Below are positions 25,273 to 33,836 of a stretch of DNA of 61,373 nucleotides, piece after piece. The translations under genes and the position numbers were made by a program. The notes beneath the pieces were generated by a model that saw only the letters and a list, made by a program, of their open reading frames with translations, was not told where the DNA came from and did not search any database. The first letter of the stretch is position 1; each line of letters opens with the position of its first letter. Source of the DNA: Paenibacillus thalictri (GTDB lineage Bacteria > Bacillota > Bacilli > Paenibacillales > NBRC-103111); NCBI RefSeq assembly GCF_004307995.1, contig NZ_SIRE01000041.1, forward strand, positions 1 to 61,373, in the 5' to 3' direction.

Positions 25273-26304
25273 TTAAAGACGTTTATCGAAGAAATCTACT
25301 GCTTTCTCTACTGCTTGAGCCACATATTCCGGTTTCCAGTAGGTTTGGATATGAGTAGCTCCCTTGATCAAGAACAACTCCTTATCGTTCGTACCTGTCG
25401 CAGCAGCAAATGCTTTTTCAGTTAAATAGAACGTATCGGCCACGCTTCCAGCCATCATCAGCAAGGGTTGGTTAATAAGATCCATATTCTCTGAAGCATC
25501 GAAGGTAAACAAATCAAGAAGGCTGCTTAACGTGTATTTGAATGTAGATTTGGGATGTCTATGCGTTTTGCCATAATATTCGTAACCGTCACGATAAAGA
25601 TCATAAGGCAACGCTTCTGCTTCTTTATCCGTGAGTTCCAATAGGTCAGATGAGTATAAAACTTCGCCGCCGGCAACTTCCAGTGCACGAGCTTTTGTAG
25701 CTTGTTGCAAGCGTTCTTGGATCGTATTTGTTTGAGAATCCATGAATCCATTGCGGCGGACAAGCCCACTGTTAAACGCACTCAAAGTAACCACTACTTT
25801 GAAGCGCTTGTCCGTTTGAGCAGCTCTTAACGTATAGCCGCCTCCGCCACAAATACCCAATATTCCAATACGTTCCGAGTCAACGCCAGGATAGATGGAA
25901 AGCATATCTGCCATACCATGAATATCTTCGATACGAAACCGAGGCTTATCTACGTTACGCGGCAGCCCTTCACTTCCGCCTTGGTAAGAAGCATCGGAAA
26001 CGATAGCGCCATAGCCATTTTCTGCTAAATGCTGACCATATAACCCTCCGACCTGCTCTTTAACCCCACCATTCGGGTGTGCAACCGCAACTGCAGGGTG
26101 CTTCTTGGACGGATCATAATCAGCCGGTGTATACACATTAGAAGCGATTTTTAAACCATTTAGTACATAATTTATGGAGTAAATGTTAACCTTACCTGGT
26201 TCATTCTGTGTAATAGCACCTTGGTATACCAAGCCCCACGGATTATCATTAACGCTTGGCAAACTTTCAACAGGCACATCTTCATATCGCATCTTTGACA
26301 TCAT
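25273..26304 (-). CDS. Alpha/beta hydrolase (dienelactone-hydrolase-like, YcjY type)
   Basis: A 343-residue cytosolic alpha/beta hydrolase. The oxyanion strand region AVAVAHPNGGVKEQ comes first, then YGAIVSDASYQGGSEG. The nucleophile elbow reads GICGGGGY, with Cys at the position occupied by Ser in most hydrolases, as in dienelactone hydrolases. The acid loop is MMAGSVADTFY and the catalytic His lies in IKGATHIQTY. Starts ATG 26304 and 26301 both lie behind GGAGG; the frame stays open to 26373, but those residues are not family-like. Remnants of a relative occur at 33837-33960. Substrate unknown. Confidence 0.82.
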   Translation of the reverse strand: MMSKMRYEDVPVESLPSVNDNPWGLVYQGAITQNEPGKVNIYSINYVLNGLKIASNVYTPADYDPSKKHPAVAVAHPNGGVKEQVGGLYGQHLAENGYGAIVSDASYQGGSEGLPRNVDKPRFRIEDIHGMADMLSIYPGVDSERIGILGICGGGGYTLRAAQTDKRFKVVVTLSAFNSGLVRRNGFMDSQTNTIQERLQQATKARALEVAGGEVLYSSDLLELTDKEAEALPYDLYRDGYEYYGKTHRHPKSTFKYTLSSLLDLFTFDASENMDLINQPLLMMAGSVADTFYLTEKAFAAATGTNDKELFLIKGATHIQTYWKPEYVAQAVEKAVDFFDKRL

Positions 26305-26424
26305 GATCTCCTCCATAGTAGGTTCCTGGTGTTTGTAAAACGCTTCCTCCTGCGGCAAAACTGCCTTGATCAATTATGATCAATGGTTTCTTAGTTTCGT
26401 TATTCATACTAGGCTCCTTTCAAT

Positions 26425-26802
26425 CTATTCAGTTGATAGTTTAGCATAGTATTCTTTTGTCACTTCTTCCAACCATTCAGTTGAAGCATCTTCCGCAGGT
26501 ACTGAAATGGCAACATGAGCAAACCAACTATCGGCGGCTGCGCCATGCCAATGCTTTACTTCAACCGGAATATTGACGACATCTCCTGTTTTTAGCATCT
26601 GAGCCGGTTCACCCCACATTTGATACCAGCCGCGACCGCCCGTAACAAGCAGGATCTGTCCCCCCTTATGGTGAATATGCCAGTTATTTCGACAGCTCGG
26701 TTCAAAAGTTACATTTGTCACTCTGACTGGTTCAGTTGTTAACGAATGAACATAGCTTTTGCCACTAAAATATCGGACCGATGTTGTATTTTCATTTCCC
26801 AA
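26425..26802 (-). CDS. Cupin domain protein, start codon apparently lost
   Basis: A small single-domain cupin of 125 residues as drawn. Motif 1 is CRNNWHIHHKGGQILLVTGG, with the metal-binding His pair; motif 2 is GDVVNIPVEVKHWHG. Homologues of this type start about eight residues earlier (KEVFDLGNEN). Those codons are present, but the place of the start reads GGC AAA GAA eight bases behind AGGAG, with no ATG, GTG or TTG. The only in-frame start is a TTG at 26802, 22 bases from the ribosome binding site. Expression is therefore doubtful. It follows a broken flavodoxin gene and may once have formed an operon with it. Confidence 0.6.
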   Translation of the reverse strand: MGNENTTSVRYFSGKSYVHSLTTEPVRVTNVTFEPSCRNNWHIHHKGGQILLVTGGRGWYQMWGEPAQMLKTGDVVNIPVEVKHWHGAAADSWFAHVAISVPAEDASTEWLEEVTKEYYAKLSTE

Positions 26803-26840
26803 ATCAAAAACTTCTTTGCCTAATCTCCTCGTATATAAAT

Positions 26841-27228
26841 TTAATTCGCTAACCAGTTTTTTAACTTCTCTTGAGAAGAAATGACATCCACATCTTCAAC
26901 AGAAAAACTTTTCTCAAAGGTGCTGGTTGGTAATAATTCTTGAATTCGTTCAATTGAATTTCCTTCACCATATCCTGCATTTGACGACAAAGGATAAATC
27001 GTTTTGGCAGCGAGTAAGGGAACTCTGTCGTGATTGCCGGAAAGTCTCCAGCTTCTCTTTCTCGATTGGCACGCTCGACGGATTCCTCGTAATTTTCGAT
27101 GATAATCGCATCGGCACTCTCTGTTAAAATTCTCGATGGTTTTTCAACTTTATTGGTATCTTGCCCATCTGATTTCACACCTCTACCATATTCATTGGTA
27201 GCAATAATTTCAGAAAGGGATGCAAAAC
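26841..27228 (-). pseudogene. Flavodoxin gene with internal deletion and frameshift
   Basis: The minus strand reads GQDTNKVEKPSRILTE, then after about 30 altered codons TEFPYSLPK, then one frame over YPLSSNAGYGEGNSIERI, a clear flavodoxin FMN loop, and ends EKLKNWLAN-stop at 26841-26843. The central flavodoxin core and the start are missing. The upstream end runs directly into the stop codon of the P460 cytochrome gene (27229). It is a decayed gene, useful mainly as a sign of rearrangement. Confidence 0.65.
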
Positions 27229-27870
27229 CTAACTATTTTCTTTAACATTAGATATTCCAGCAAGATAATCCGCCATCGCAGCAACTTCCCAATCCTTCAG
27301 AACAGGAGTGATATGGTCCTCAACAACTCCTACAACATCCTCCAGCCGGAAACTCTTCATCCTGTCGAGCGTGTAGACAAAGTCATCCCGTTGCTGTGAG
27401 GCATGACAAGAGATGCAACTGCCAATATCTCTTTTCATATTTAATGATTGGTCTGCCTTGTAGGCTTCGAACCGCCAATCTCCATTTTGCTTCTCTTTAG
27501 GCTGGTCATTCCAGTCTGAGCGCTTTTCCATTACAAAAATATCATCTAACACACTATCCCTATAAATTTCCAAAGTGAATACAGCGCCATTGGGGATCGG
27601 CCCGCCTTTCTGTACGGCTCTAAGCGTTTCCGAACTTGCGTAGAGCTTCTCATGAGCATTTCCGCGGTCCACAGTCGTATAAATAACCCCGTTCCTATAG
27701 TTATCAGGCAGTTTAACGAGCCCCCTTCCTTCCTTCTCAACCGTTTCTTGCGTCGGCTGACCAGTGGCACTCATTTTATCGTTCATTTCACTGGTGTTGT
27801 CTTTTTTTCCACATCCAGTTAACAGGAAGATCACTACAAATGCGCAATATAATAAATAAGATGGTTTCAT
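27229..27870 (-). CDS. Cytochrome P460 domain lipoprotein
   Basis: A 213-residue exported lipoprotein. Signal peptide with lipobox LTGC (Cys20), then a polar linker, then a cytochrome P460 domain from about 53 (LPDNYRNGVIYTTVDRG). The c-type haem site is CISCH (C152, C155, H156). Proteins of this family bind haem covalently and take part in hydroxylamine, NO or peroxide chemistry, or act as electron carriers; the cross-linking Lys of true P460 cannot be assigned here. ATG is preceded by GGGGAGG. Being outside the membrane near flavinylated surface proteins, it could join the same redox chain (inferred). Confidence 0.85.
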   Translation of the reverse strand: MKPSYLLYCAFVVIFLLTGCGKKDNTSEMNDKMSATGQPTQETVEKEGRGLVKLPDNYRNGVIYTTVDRGNAHEKLYASSETLRAVQKGGPIPNGAVFTLEIYRDSVLDDIFVMEKRSDWNDQPKEKQNGDWRFEAYKADQSLNMKRDIGSCISCHASQQRDDFVYTLDRMKSFRLEDVVGVVEDHITPVLKDWEVAAMADYLAGISNVKENS

Positions 27871-28000
27871 ATTGTTTCCCTCCCCAGTTTTAGCGGCTAA
27901 TCTTCGAATCCTACTCCGTTAGCTCTGTAAATTGCGGTAAACTTCTTCTTTTTCTTTTTCTGAACAAACAATAGGCTTGCGTCCTTTCGTTTCTCCCGAA

Positions 28001-29164
28001 TCATTTTTTTGCCATATGATCCTTCCAAAATTGAATGGCTAACTCGATCCACCCTTCTGCATCAGTGCCCATTCCTAGCCCAAACCCGTGCCTGGCATTT
28101 TGATACTTATGGTATTCCACTTCAACCCCGACGCTTCTCATGGCCTCATTGCGTCTTTCAACCGTTGCCGCATTCACAATTGGGTCATCTGCGCTTACAA
28201 TAACAAAAGTTGGAGGATCATGCTCCGAATAGCCCTGGTGAGCGGTATACGCCATCACAACAGCGCTTGGTAACGGAAGATCGTCGGCGTTATAGCCGGC
28301 ACTTCCATTGGAGCCGATATTGGCTGCCATTCTGGCGCCTGCGGAACTCCCCCACAGCGAATAATCTTCTGTTCCAACCTCCAACATTTGCGCATGGTTA
28401 AAAATATAAGAGATAGCCGCTGCTAAATCTTCGGTTGCCCGCTGCTCACCGCCCACACGGTACTGAATCACGAAAGCATTGTATCCTTTCTTGGCTATCT
28501 CACTGGCATAGGGAAAGCCTTCATGAATGGAACCGACATAGGAAAAGCCGCCGCCCGGACTGATTACGGCAAATGGAGCTCCCGGTTCACCCCTGAAGAA
28601 GAACAGACCTGTTAATACCTTGGAAGGATCATGCCTCTTTTGGTCTTCTGTATAGAAATCGTAAAATATTTTTTTGCCCTCACTTACCTCATCAATCATA
28701 TGATTGATAACGTCCACAGTAGTATTGGTGTCTATATAGCTATGATACGGCAAGAGCGAATTGATGCGATCCAAGCGCATATCATCATAAGACTGGAAAT
28801 TTCTATTGGGAAGCATAAACTGTCCAAAGCCTTCAAAAGCCGGATGGTTGATAACGGAAAGCGCAGGGCTTTCTTCCGACACATAACGGTAGCTTCCGTT
28901 ATTTCCATTTCTAGTATCGTCCATATTATCATCCTTGCATCGTTCAACTTCGCTTGACAATCGTGCTGAACTACCAAGTGCAGCTTGACTTTCTGGATCA
29001 TTCCCTGAACAACCCGTTATTAGTATCACCAAGGGAAGCAACAATCCGAGATAAGAATGAGTCCAGACGAAATCGTGAGTACGTGATGTCAATTGTTCGA
29101 TCCTATCAAGAATGCGCTGCTGCAATTGATGGCTGAGCGGTTTCCGATGATTGGAACGCATCAT
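28001..29164 (-). CDS. Lipoprotein alpha/beta esterase with an N terminus derived from a broken apbE
   Basis: A 387-residue open frame. Residues about 130-387 form an acetyl-xylan-esterase-like alpha/beta hydrolase: ISPGGGFSYVGSIHEG (oxyanion), LWGSSAGARM (Ser nucleophile), VSADDPIV (acid) and ARHGFGLG (His). Residues 36-53 look like a lipoprotein signal (LGLLLPLVILITGCSG, lipobox ITGC). Residues 8-24, KPLSHQLQQRILDRIEQ, are identical in kind to EPLSHQLQQRILERIEQ of ApbE at 17869-18747. The upstream DNA matches apbE with an 80-base deletion and one frameshift. The esterase has thus been joined to an apbE stub. The 35-residue n-region is abnormal, so export may fail. Its ATG overlaps the stop of the FMN-binding gene. 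Confidence 0.75.
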   Translation of the reverse strand: MMRSNHRKPLSHQLQQRILDRIEQLTSRTHDFVWTHSYLGLLLPLVILITGCSGNDPESQAALGSSARLSSEVERCKDDNMDDTRNGNNGSYRYVSEESPALSVINHPAFEGFGQFMLPNRNFQSYDDMRLDRINSLLPYHSYIDTNTTVDVINHMIDEVSEGKKIFYDFYTEDQKRHDPSKVLTGLFFFRGEPGAPFAVISPGGGFSYVGSIHEGFPYASEIAKKGYNAFVIQYRVGGEQRATEDLAAAISYIFNHAQMLEVGTEDYSLWGSSAGARMAANIGSNGSAGYNADDLPLPSAVVMAYTAHQGYSEHDPPTFVIVSADDPIVNAATVERRNEAMRSVGVEVEYHKYQNARHGFGLGMGTDAEGWIELAIQFWKDHMAKK

Positions 29165-30099
29165 TTCCGGGACTGTTCCTTAATTTGTTCGATCGCAGCG
29201 TTGAACCCGTCAGGGGTATCGCTGGACCCTGCCAGGCGGTCCACTTTCACCTCATCGATGCGCTTCCCGACAACAACCGCCGGGACCGCTTCGGCGAAGC
29301 GCTGCTGCAAGTCGAGGGAGGTCGGGTTCGTTGCATGTGGCGTGACTTTTGTGGCAGTGATGACATCGTTGACCAAAGTGACGCTTACCGTGATGGAAGA
29401 GGGGAGACCCCCATATTGGCCTGTCGCTGTGTATTCGCCATCGGCGTAGATGGCGTCGTTGCTCATAGCCCATCTTGAACGATACCCCATCAGTATCGTC
29501 GCAACTTCGGCTCTCGATGCCGCACCTTTCGGATCAAACAGATTTCCCGGTTTACCATTCATAACTTGGTTTTGCTTCGCCCATACAACTGCCTCTGTCG
29601 CCCAATCCCCCACCTGATCGGAATCGGCAAAATCAAGCTTCTTATCTACTTCAATGTCGCCGTTTTTATACTTCTCATAGCGGAACATCAGAGTTGCGAT
29701 TTGTTCACGCGTCACAGGGTCATTCGAACCGAAGGTTCGGGAATGATATCCTTCCATGATCCCGGTGGAATTAGCCCATCGAATGGCTTCCGTATACCAC
29801 GCACCGGGGGCAACGTCTTCAAATGAGATTGTATTGCTGACCGGTCGGCTGCCATCCACACGCCAAAGAACAGTGGCCAGCATCGCCCTGCTCATAGAAA
29901 GATTCGGGGAGAACGTTGTTTCAGACGTGCCGCTCATCAGGTTATTGCTTGTAGAATACGTTATCGCGTCCGCATACCATGCGTCAGGACTCACATCTGA
30001 AAATTCCGCTTTTGTTTCGGCAGCAAATGCCGCAGAGCACATCGCAACAGCAACATGGAGACTCAATAAAATGGATACCATCTGTTTAACATTTTTCAC
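29161..30099 (-). CDS. S-layer-homology protein with FMN-binding domain, copy 2
   Basis: A 312-residue near copy of 18834-19772. It has the signal peptide, three SLH domains and FMN_bind domain with DRLAGSSDTPDGF at the covalent FMN position (Gly to Asp compared with copy 1). Differences cluster around residues 130-165 (KNGDIEVDKKLD against NSGVGVEGKLD) and at a few surface sites, and no frame is broken. GTG start with AAAGGGAG. Its own apbE partner is destroyed, so flavinylation would need the ApbE from copy 1. The operator motif at 30298 lies 200 bases upstream. It is probably wall-anchored and redox active. Confidence 0.92.
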   Translation of the reverse strand: MKNVKQMVSILLSLHVAVAMCSAAFAAETKAEFSDVSPDAWYADAITYSTSNNLMSGTSETTFSPNLSMSRAMLATVLWRVDGSRPVSNTISFEDVAPGAWYTEAIRWANSTGIMEGYHSRTFGSNDPVTREQIATLMFRYEKYKNGDIEVDKKLDFADSDQVGDWATEAVVWAKQNQVMNGKPGNLFDPKGAASRAEVATILMGYRSRWAMSNDAIYADGEYTATGQYGGLPSSITVSVTLVNDVITATKVTPHATNPTSLDLQQRFAEAVPAVVVGKRIDEVKVDRLAGSSDTPDGFNAAIEQIKEQSRK

Positions 30100-30127
30100 G
30101 CTCTTTCTCCCTTTCTCTATCTTTGTG
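29165..30127 (-). repeat. Duplicated S-layer/FMN gene segment, copy 2
   Basis: Partner of 18838-19800. Similarity continues beyond the gene 3' end into the apbE remnant (about 29055-29140) with an 80-base deletion. Confidence 0.9.
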
Positions 30128-30276
30128 AGGATATCCGAAACGCCTGGAGTATTTTAGGGGTTATCTGTCCTCTTTTGCTTTCGTACCTAAACTTAGCGCG
30201 GGCAAGGTTGTTGTACAACAATCCCGTTTTGACTTATGATATACTCTTATTATGTATTAATTGAATAAAAAACCGA

Positions 30277-30312
30277 TATCACATTCATCTTAAATATTTG
30301 CCTAATCCTCTC
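30277..30312. promoter_or_regulatory. AraC-type operator candidate, copy 3
   Basis: TTGCCTAATCCTCTC (30298-30312) is identical to the motifs at 6197 and 23740. A degenerate half-site, CACATTCATCT, lies 21 bases upstream. Upstream, CTTATTATG echoes the TTTATTATG of the other two copies. Downstream on the plus strand, TATAAAT and an ATG with GAGGA (about 30371) open only a 24-codon frame, so a former target gene may have been lost. Confidence 0.5.
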
Positions 30313-30436
30313 GATCCCTAGCGTATTTCTTTATAAATGAAAAGAAAAATAAGCTATTCATGAGGACTCCATGCCTACAAAAATACAAATCAGACAGCAC
30401 GGAAAGTCCACCTGTGTCTCCTTACAGACACTTGAT
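30313..30436. other. Spacer with a truncated reading frame
   Basis: Short spacer after the operator motif. A plus-strand ATG near 30371 with a fair ribosome binding site reads 24 codons and stops inside the 3' end of the phosphoesterase gene. I see no homology. Confidence 0.3.
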
Positions 30437-31495
30437 TCAACTTGAAAGCGGCACAGTCCAATCCGCTTCTTTGATCCATGTCCGGTCGCTGAATTCGCGG
30501 CCGCGCAACACAACCTTGTTGGTATATACCTCTACGAACAAACCTTGCGCAGCATCTTTCCTTACATTCTCGTATCTGGTGTTCATCACAAGACCGATTG
30601 ACGAGTTTTTAAACCAATGGAACGTTTCCTTGATATAGTGCTCCGTGGCCACGGTAAAATCCTGGTGTGTATGCACGGAAAAAACAAATACGTTCCGGTA
30701 AGGTTGCAAAATTTCCCGGAACTCCTTGGCTTTGATCAACATATGATTACCTCCGTCCTGACCGATCGGGGGCAGTTCTTGATGGATCATAACAAACACC
30801 GGCTTGCCGCCTTTGTTTTCGGCCAGCTTGCTCCGCAGCCAGTTCATTTGCTCGTCCGAGTACCATGCCCCTTCGCCCACTTGCGGTCTTTCCTGTACAT
30901 ACGTTTCCTGCGACAGGAGAATAACATGGAACCCGTTCAGCCAAACGTCATGGTAGGGCTTCTCCAGATTAAACATGGAGGTAAACGCCTGCCGAGCCAT
31001 TGCATCGGTTTTGCCGTTCGGAAACGTATCTTGACTCCATGCTCCATTTCTTCCGATCCAGACATTGTAATAGTCGTGGTTCCCCATATTGGCATATACC
31101 GGCGGAAGCTCGTATTGGGACATAATAGTTTTGAATTCTCTGTAATCGGCAGGCGCTCCCGAATCGGTAATATCTCCGGTAATCATGATTGCTTGTGTTT
31201 GATCTCCAAAAGTCTTAATATCTTCAAGGGCTTTTCGCAGGTGGCTTGATTGAGCGGAGATTCCCGAGTTTATATGCAGGTCGCTGATAATGAAAAAAGA
31301 AAGCAACGGTCCAGCATCTTCCGTTAGCTGTTTTACTTCTGCCGCTTCGACCTGTGGCGTTGCCGTCACAGGCTCGGCTACAGCTTCGTGGCCCGCAGCC
31401 CCCAGAAAGCGGCGGAACATAAAAAGCGCAGACATAGCTAAAATACTTGCCCAAACAGCAGCGATCAGCCATTTGATAAAGTTGCGTCTAGTCAT
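30437..31495 (-). CDS. Tat-exported calcineurin-like metallophosphoesterase
   Basis: A 352-residue exported phosphoesterase. The N terminus has a twin-arginine motif, TRRNFIK, before a hydrophobic stretch (9-26), which suggests export of the folded, metal-loaded enzyme. The five calcineurin blocks are visible: SDLHI (D72, H74), TGDITD, GNHD, the His of VMIHQE and HTHQ. The substrate (phosphomonoester, diester or nucleotide) cannot be told. AAAGGAA lies 12 bases before the ATG. It stands alone between the duplicated FMN gene and a secreted hydrolase. Confidence 0.9.
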   Translation of the reverse strand: MTRRNFIKWLIAAVWASILAMSALFMFRRFLGAAGHEAVAEPVTATPQVEAAEVKQLTEDAGPLLSFFIISDLHINSGISAQSSHLRKALEDIKTFGDQTQAIMITGDITDSGAPADYREFKTIMSQYELPPVYANMGNHDYYNVWIGRNGAWSQDTFPNGKTDAMARQAFTSMFNLEKPYHDVWLNGFHVILLSQETYVQERPQVGEGAWYSDEQMNWLRSKLAENKGGKPVFVMIHQELPPIGQDGGNHMLIKAKEFREILQPYRNVFVFSVHTHQDFTVATEHYIKETFHWFKNSSIGLVMNTRYENVRKDAAQGLFVEVYTNKVVLRGREFSDRTWIKEADWTVPLSS

Positions 31496-31924
31496 GGTGT
31501 ATAAAATTCCTTTACAGGATTATGTTTGTCCATCACTCTAAGTCACTCCTATTTTTTGATTCATTTGAAACATTCATTCGGTCCTGTTGACCGTGTTGAA
31601 ATCAATTTATCGGAAAAAGCCCCAAACTCAACGTATGCCGTCCCCGCCTCGAGTATCCTAGCAGTTGCGGATCATGAGCATTTGGTGCACAATCAGCATA
31701 CCGAAGAGGATTTGGCTGCACCTTCACATCCGCTTGACGTTGCCATGCACACCGTGCTGTTATGAGTGCAGAGAGGATGATAGTTTTGTGCACGAACGGG
31801 AAATGGAGAGTGAAGGGAGTGCTGCCTCCCCTACGAAATGGTTCATGTCAATGAAAACGGGCGGGCTCTGCCCGCCACTACGGATTTTATTGTTCATCAA
31901 TCGACGATATACATTACTAGAACG
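31496..31924. other. Spacer with no supported gene, ending in a terminator
   Basis: About 430 bases. Plus and minus frames of 60 to 80 codons exist but show no family features and no ribosome binding sites. The only clear element is the hairpin at 31853-31876. Confidence 0.35.
31853..31876 (-). terminator. Terminator of the secreted hydrolase gene
   Basis: GGCGGGC and GCCCGCC with a three-base loop; on the minus strand the stem is followed by CGTTTTC. It lies about 50 bases past the stop codon at 31925. Confidence 0.65.
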
Positions 31925-33073
31925 TTACTTACTCTTATCAAGCCCTTTTTCCTTCATCCAATCGGATAAAAGGTTAGCCAACTCAACATTATTCAGTTCA
32001 GCAAACAGAAAATGCGTATTGCCATGAACTCCGATTTTCGGAAGCTCCACTAAGGTTGCATCGCCACCATATTTATTCACAGTTTCAACGAATTTACGCC
32101 CAAGCTCTTGTCTGACACGCCAGTTCTCGGCACCTAAATCGTCCGATACTTCATTTACTTCCGGAATGTAATCGCCAAAATAGATTACAATCGGAATTCC
32201 AGTTAACTTCTTGAACTCATCCATCGGCACACCGATTCCCTGTAAAGCTCCTGTCCTGCTCGGCAATGCTTCAGGAACCTCATTTTCGGGAAAAAGATAA
32301 TTGCCCGGCTCATAAGCAGCAACCGCGGCTATTTTATCGGTTTGTGTTGCCGCCATCCATCCGGGCAGACCGCCTTGTGAGTGAGTTACCAGTATTCCTG
32401 CCCCTGATTTATCAAAAACCTTTGCTGTTGCACCCGCTACAAGGTTGGCGTCAAAATTTCCCGTGTTTGGTGTCATCCATTGAAAAAATTGCTCCAAACT
32501 TGCTTCATCTTGAGGAAATTGCACATTTTCGGAGTATTTCGGCCAATGTCCCATACGCCAGACTTCAAACCACATCTGCTCATCTGCAACAGGTGTAATT
32601 TGTGCTTCAACAGTGCTTCGCCCTGCTTGTCCTCGTCTTGGCTGATCGATTAGATATGTACCAAATCCACGTTTCAGAAAAATGTTCTGGAATCCATCTC
32701 TACCATCAGGTGTGGTTTGCCAAGTACGTGCCGACTGACCAGCACCATGCAGAAAAACCATCGATAAATCACGAGCGTTTTGGGGAATCTGATAAAAAAC
32801 CGATGCATGGTCCCCATGATAGGTCTGACCTTCGGGATACGGCTTCCAGTTATCAAAATTCTGACTTTCATAGGTACCAGGAACTTCGATTACAGTGCCT
32901 CCAACCGAGAAGCTTCCTTGTTTTTCGATTGTAAGTATGGCGTTTTTGCCTGATTGCGCATTAGCTGCATCAACTTTAGATGTATCCGGGTCGCTGCAAG
33001 CCGCTGCTGAAGCCACCGCTCCAGAAGAAGTCGCCATTCCAATTGTTAAAAGTAATGCTAGTAATTTTTTCAT
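31925..33073 (-). CDS. Secreted alpha/beta hydrolase
   Basis: A 382-residue secreted protein with a Sec signal peptide (about 1-24, ending GAVASAAA). The alpha/beta hydrolase core shows MVFLHGAGQSARTW (oxyanion), LIDQPRRGQAGRS, the nucleophile elbow VTHSQGG, and a C-terminal GVHGNTHFLF with the catalytic His. Such proteins are annotated as esterases of broad or unknown specificity. ATG 33073 follows TTGGAGGAA; 12 further upstream codons are unlikely to be used. A copied kinase control region at 33296-33372 lies upstream in the correct direction and might supply its promoter. Confidence 0.85.
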   Translation of the reverse strand: MKKLLALLLTIGMATSSGAVASAAACSDPDTSKVDAANAQSGKNAILTIEKQGSFSVGGTVIEVPGTYESQNFDNWKPYPEGQTYHGDHASVFYQIPQNARDLSMVFLHGAGQSARTWQTTPDGRDGFQNIFLKRGFGTYLIDQPRRGQAGRSTVEAQITPVADEQMWFEVWRMGHWPKYSENVQFPQDEASLEQFFQWMTPNTGNFDANLVAGATAKVFDKSGAGILVTHSQGGLPGWMAATQTDKIAAVAAYEPGNYLFPENEVPEALPSRTGALQGIGVPMDEFKKLTGIPIVIYFGDYIPEVNEVSDDLGAENWRVRQELGRKFVETVNKYGGDATLVELPKIGVHGNTHFLFAELNNVELANLLSDWMKEKGLDKSK

Positions 33074-33124
33074 TTTGTTTCCTCCAATGTGTAAAATTAA
33101 ATATTCCACGGAAAGTCCTTCTGT

Positions 33125-33270
33125 CTAAATTTGTTTTCCAGCTTCATAGGCCATTTCCATCATTTTGGTTTTTACCTCACCTTTTTGGGAGACGCCATCG
33201 CCGTGAATCACCCCCTTTTCTCGCAGACAGCCGGTAAAATCGCGTATACGGTCCATGACGCATTCAGCTT
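33125..33270 (-). pseudogene. C-terminal fragment of a flavodoxin-fold protein
   Basis: The minus strand reads VMDRIRDFTGCLREKGVIHG and ends KMMEMAYEAGKQI-stop at 33125-33127. The style fits the C terminus of a flavodoxin/NADPH-dependent FMN reductase, but this rests on memory of such tails. There is no start or core domain. It lies directly upstream of the secreted hydrolase gene. Confidence 0.4.
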
Positions 33271-33295
33271 ACCAAGCCATAACGCAATGTCATCC

Positions 33296-33372
33296 TGTTT
33301 GATCTAAATTGATCATAACAGCTGATTATAAACTGCTAGATGAAAAAATCTAAACAAACTCTAAACAACGAA
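33296..33372 (-). repeat. Copy of the two-component control region
   Basis: Matches 17650-17729 (TTTGATCTAAATTGATCATA, CTAAACAACGAA). In contrast to that copy, no kinase start follows; the next intact gene is the secreted hydrolase at 33073. Confidence 0.6.
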
Positions 33373-33629
33373 TTATGCAACGAATGAAAAAGAAACCGAT
33401 ATCCTATTCGTTGTAACGAAATTGCACTTGTTGTTACATATTGAAACTACTTGACTATACTTGTATCCAAAGGTTCTTTTCACAACGACTAGAGAAAACT
33501 AAACGACCGTTCCCCGGTAGAATTCCGAGAATCGGTCGCAGCATAAAGATGGTTTTCGATAGTGTCTAATTGACAAGGTTATGAACATGGTGCATGTTTT
33601 TTTGTTTCTGTTTTATGTACTGAGCTAGG

Positions 33630-33828
33630 GTCAACCTGTTTGAAAAGGTGCGGGATTTTCTCCAGCGAAACGCCGTTTCCGTTATCCGCAAAGTAAAGCG
33701 CTTCATTTTCGTTTTCCTGCAAAATTTTCAGAGACAGTTTTAACTCTGTTATTGCATATCTCAATGCATTCCCCACGAGATTTTCCAGTATCTGTCTCAT
33801 TTGCTCCGTGTCAATCCGGACTGAATGA
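33630..33828 (-). pseudogene. Histidine kinase ATPase-domain fragment
   Basis: VRIDTEQMRQILENLVGNAL and YFADNGNGVSLEKIPHLFKQ correspond to the N and G1 boxes of the kinase at 16211-17638 (VRVDTEQMRQVLANLVENAL, FADNGKGVSPDKLPHIFEQ). The dimerisation domain, the G2 box and all of the sensor are missing. Together with the control-region copy it indicates a once larger duplication that was later scrambled. Confidence 0.75.
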
Positions 33829-33836
33829 CTACTCTA

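Noticed and set aside
31526..31793. Reading frames of 60 to 80 codons on both strands between the phosphoesterase and the hydrolase
   Set aside because: They overlap each other, lack ribosome binding sites, and show no recognisable domain.
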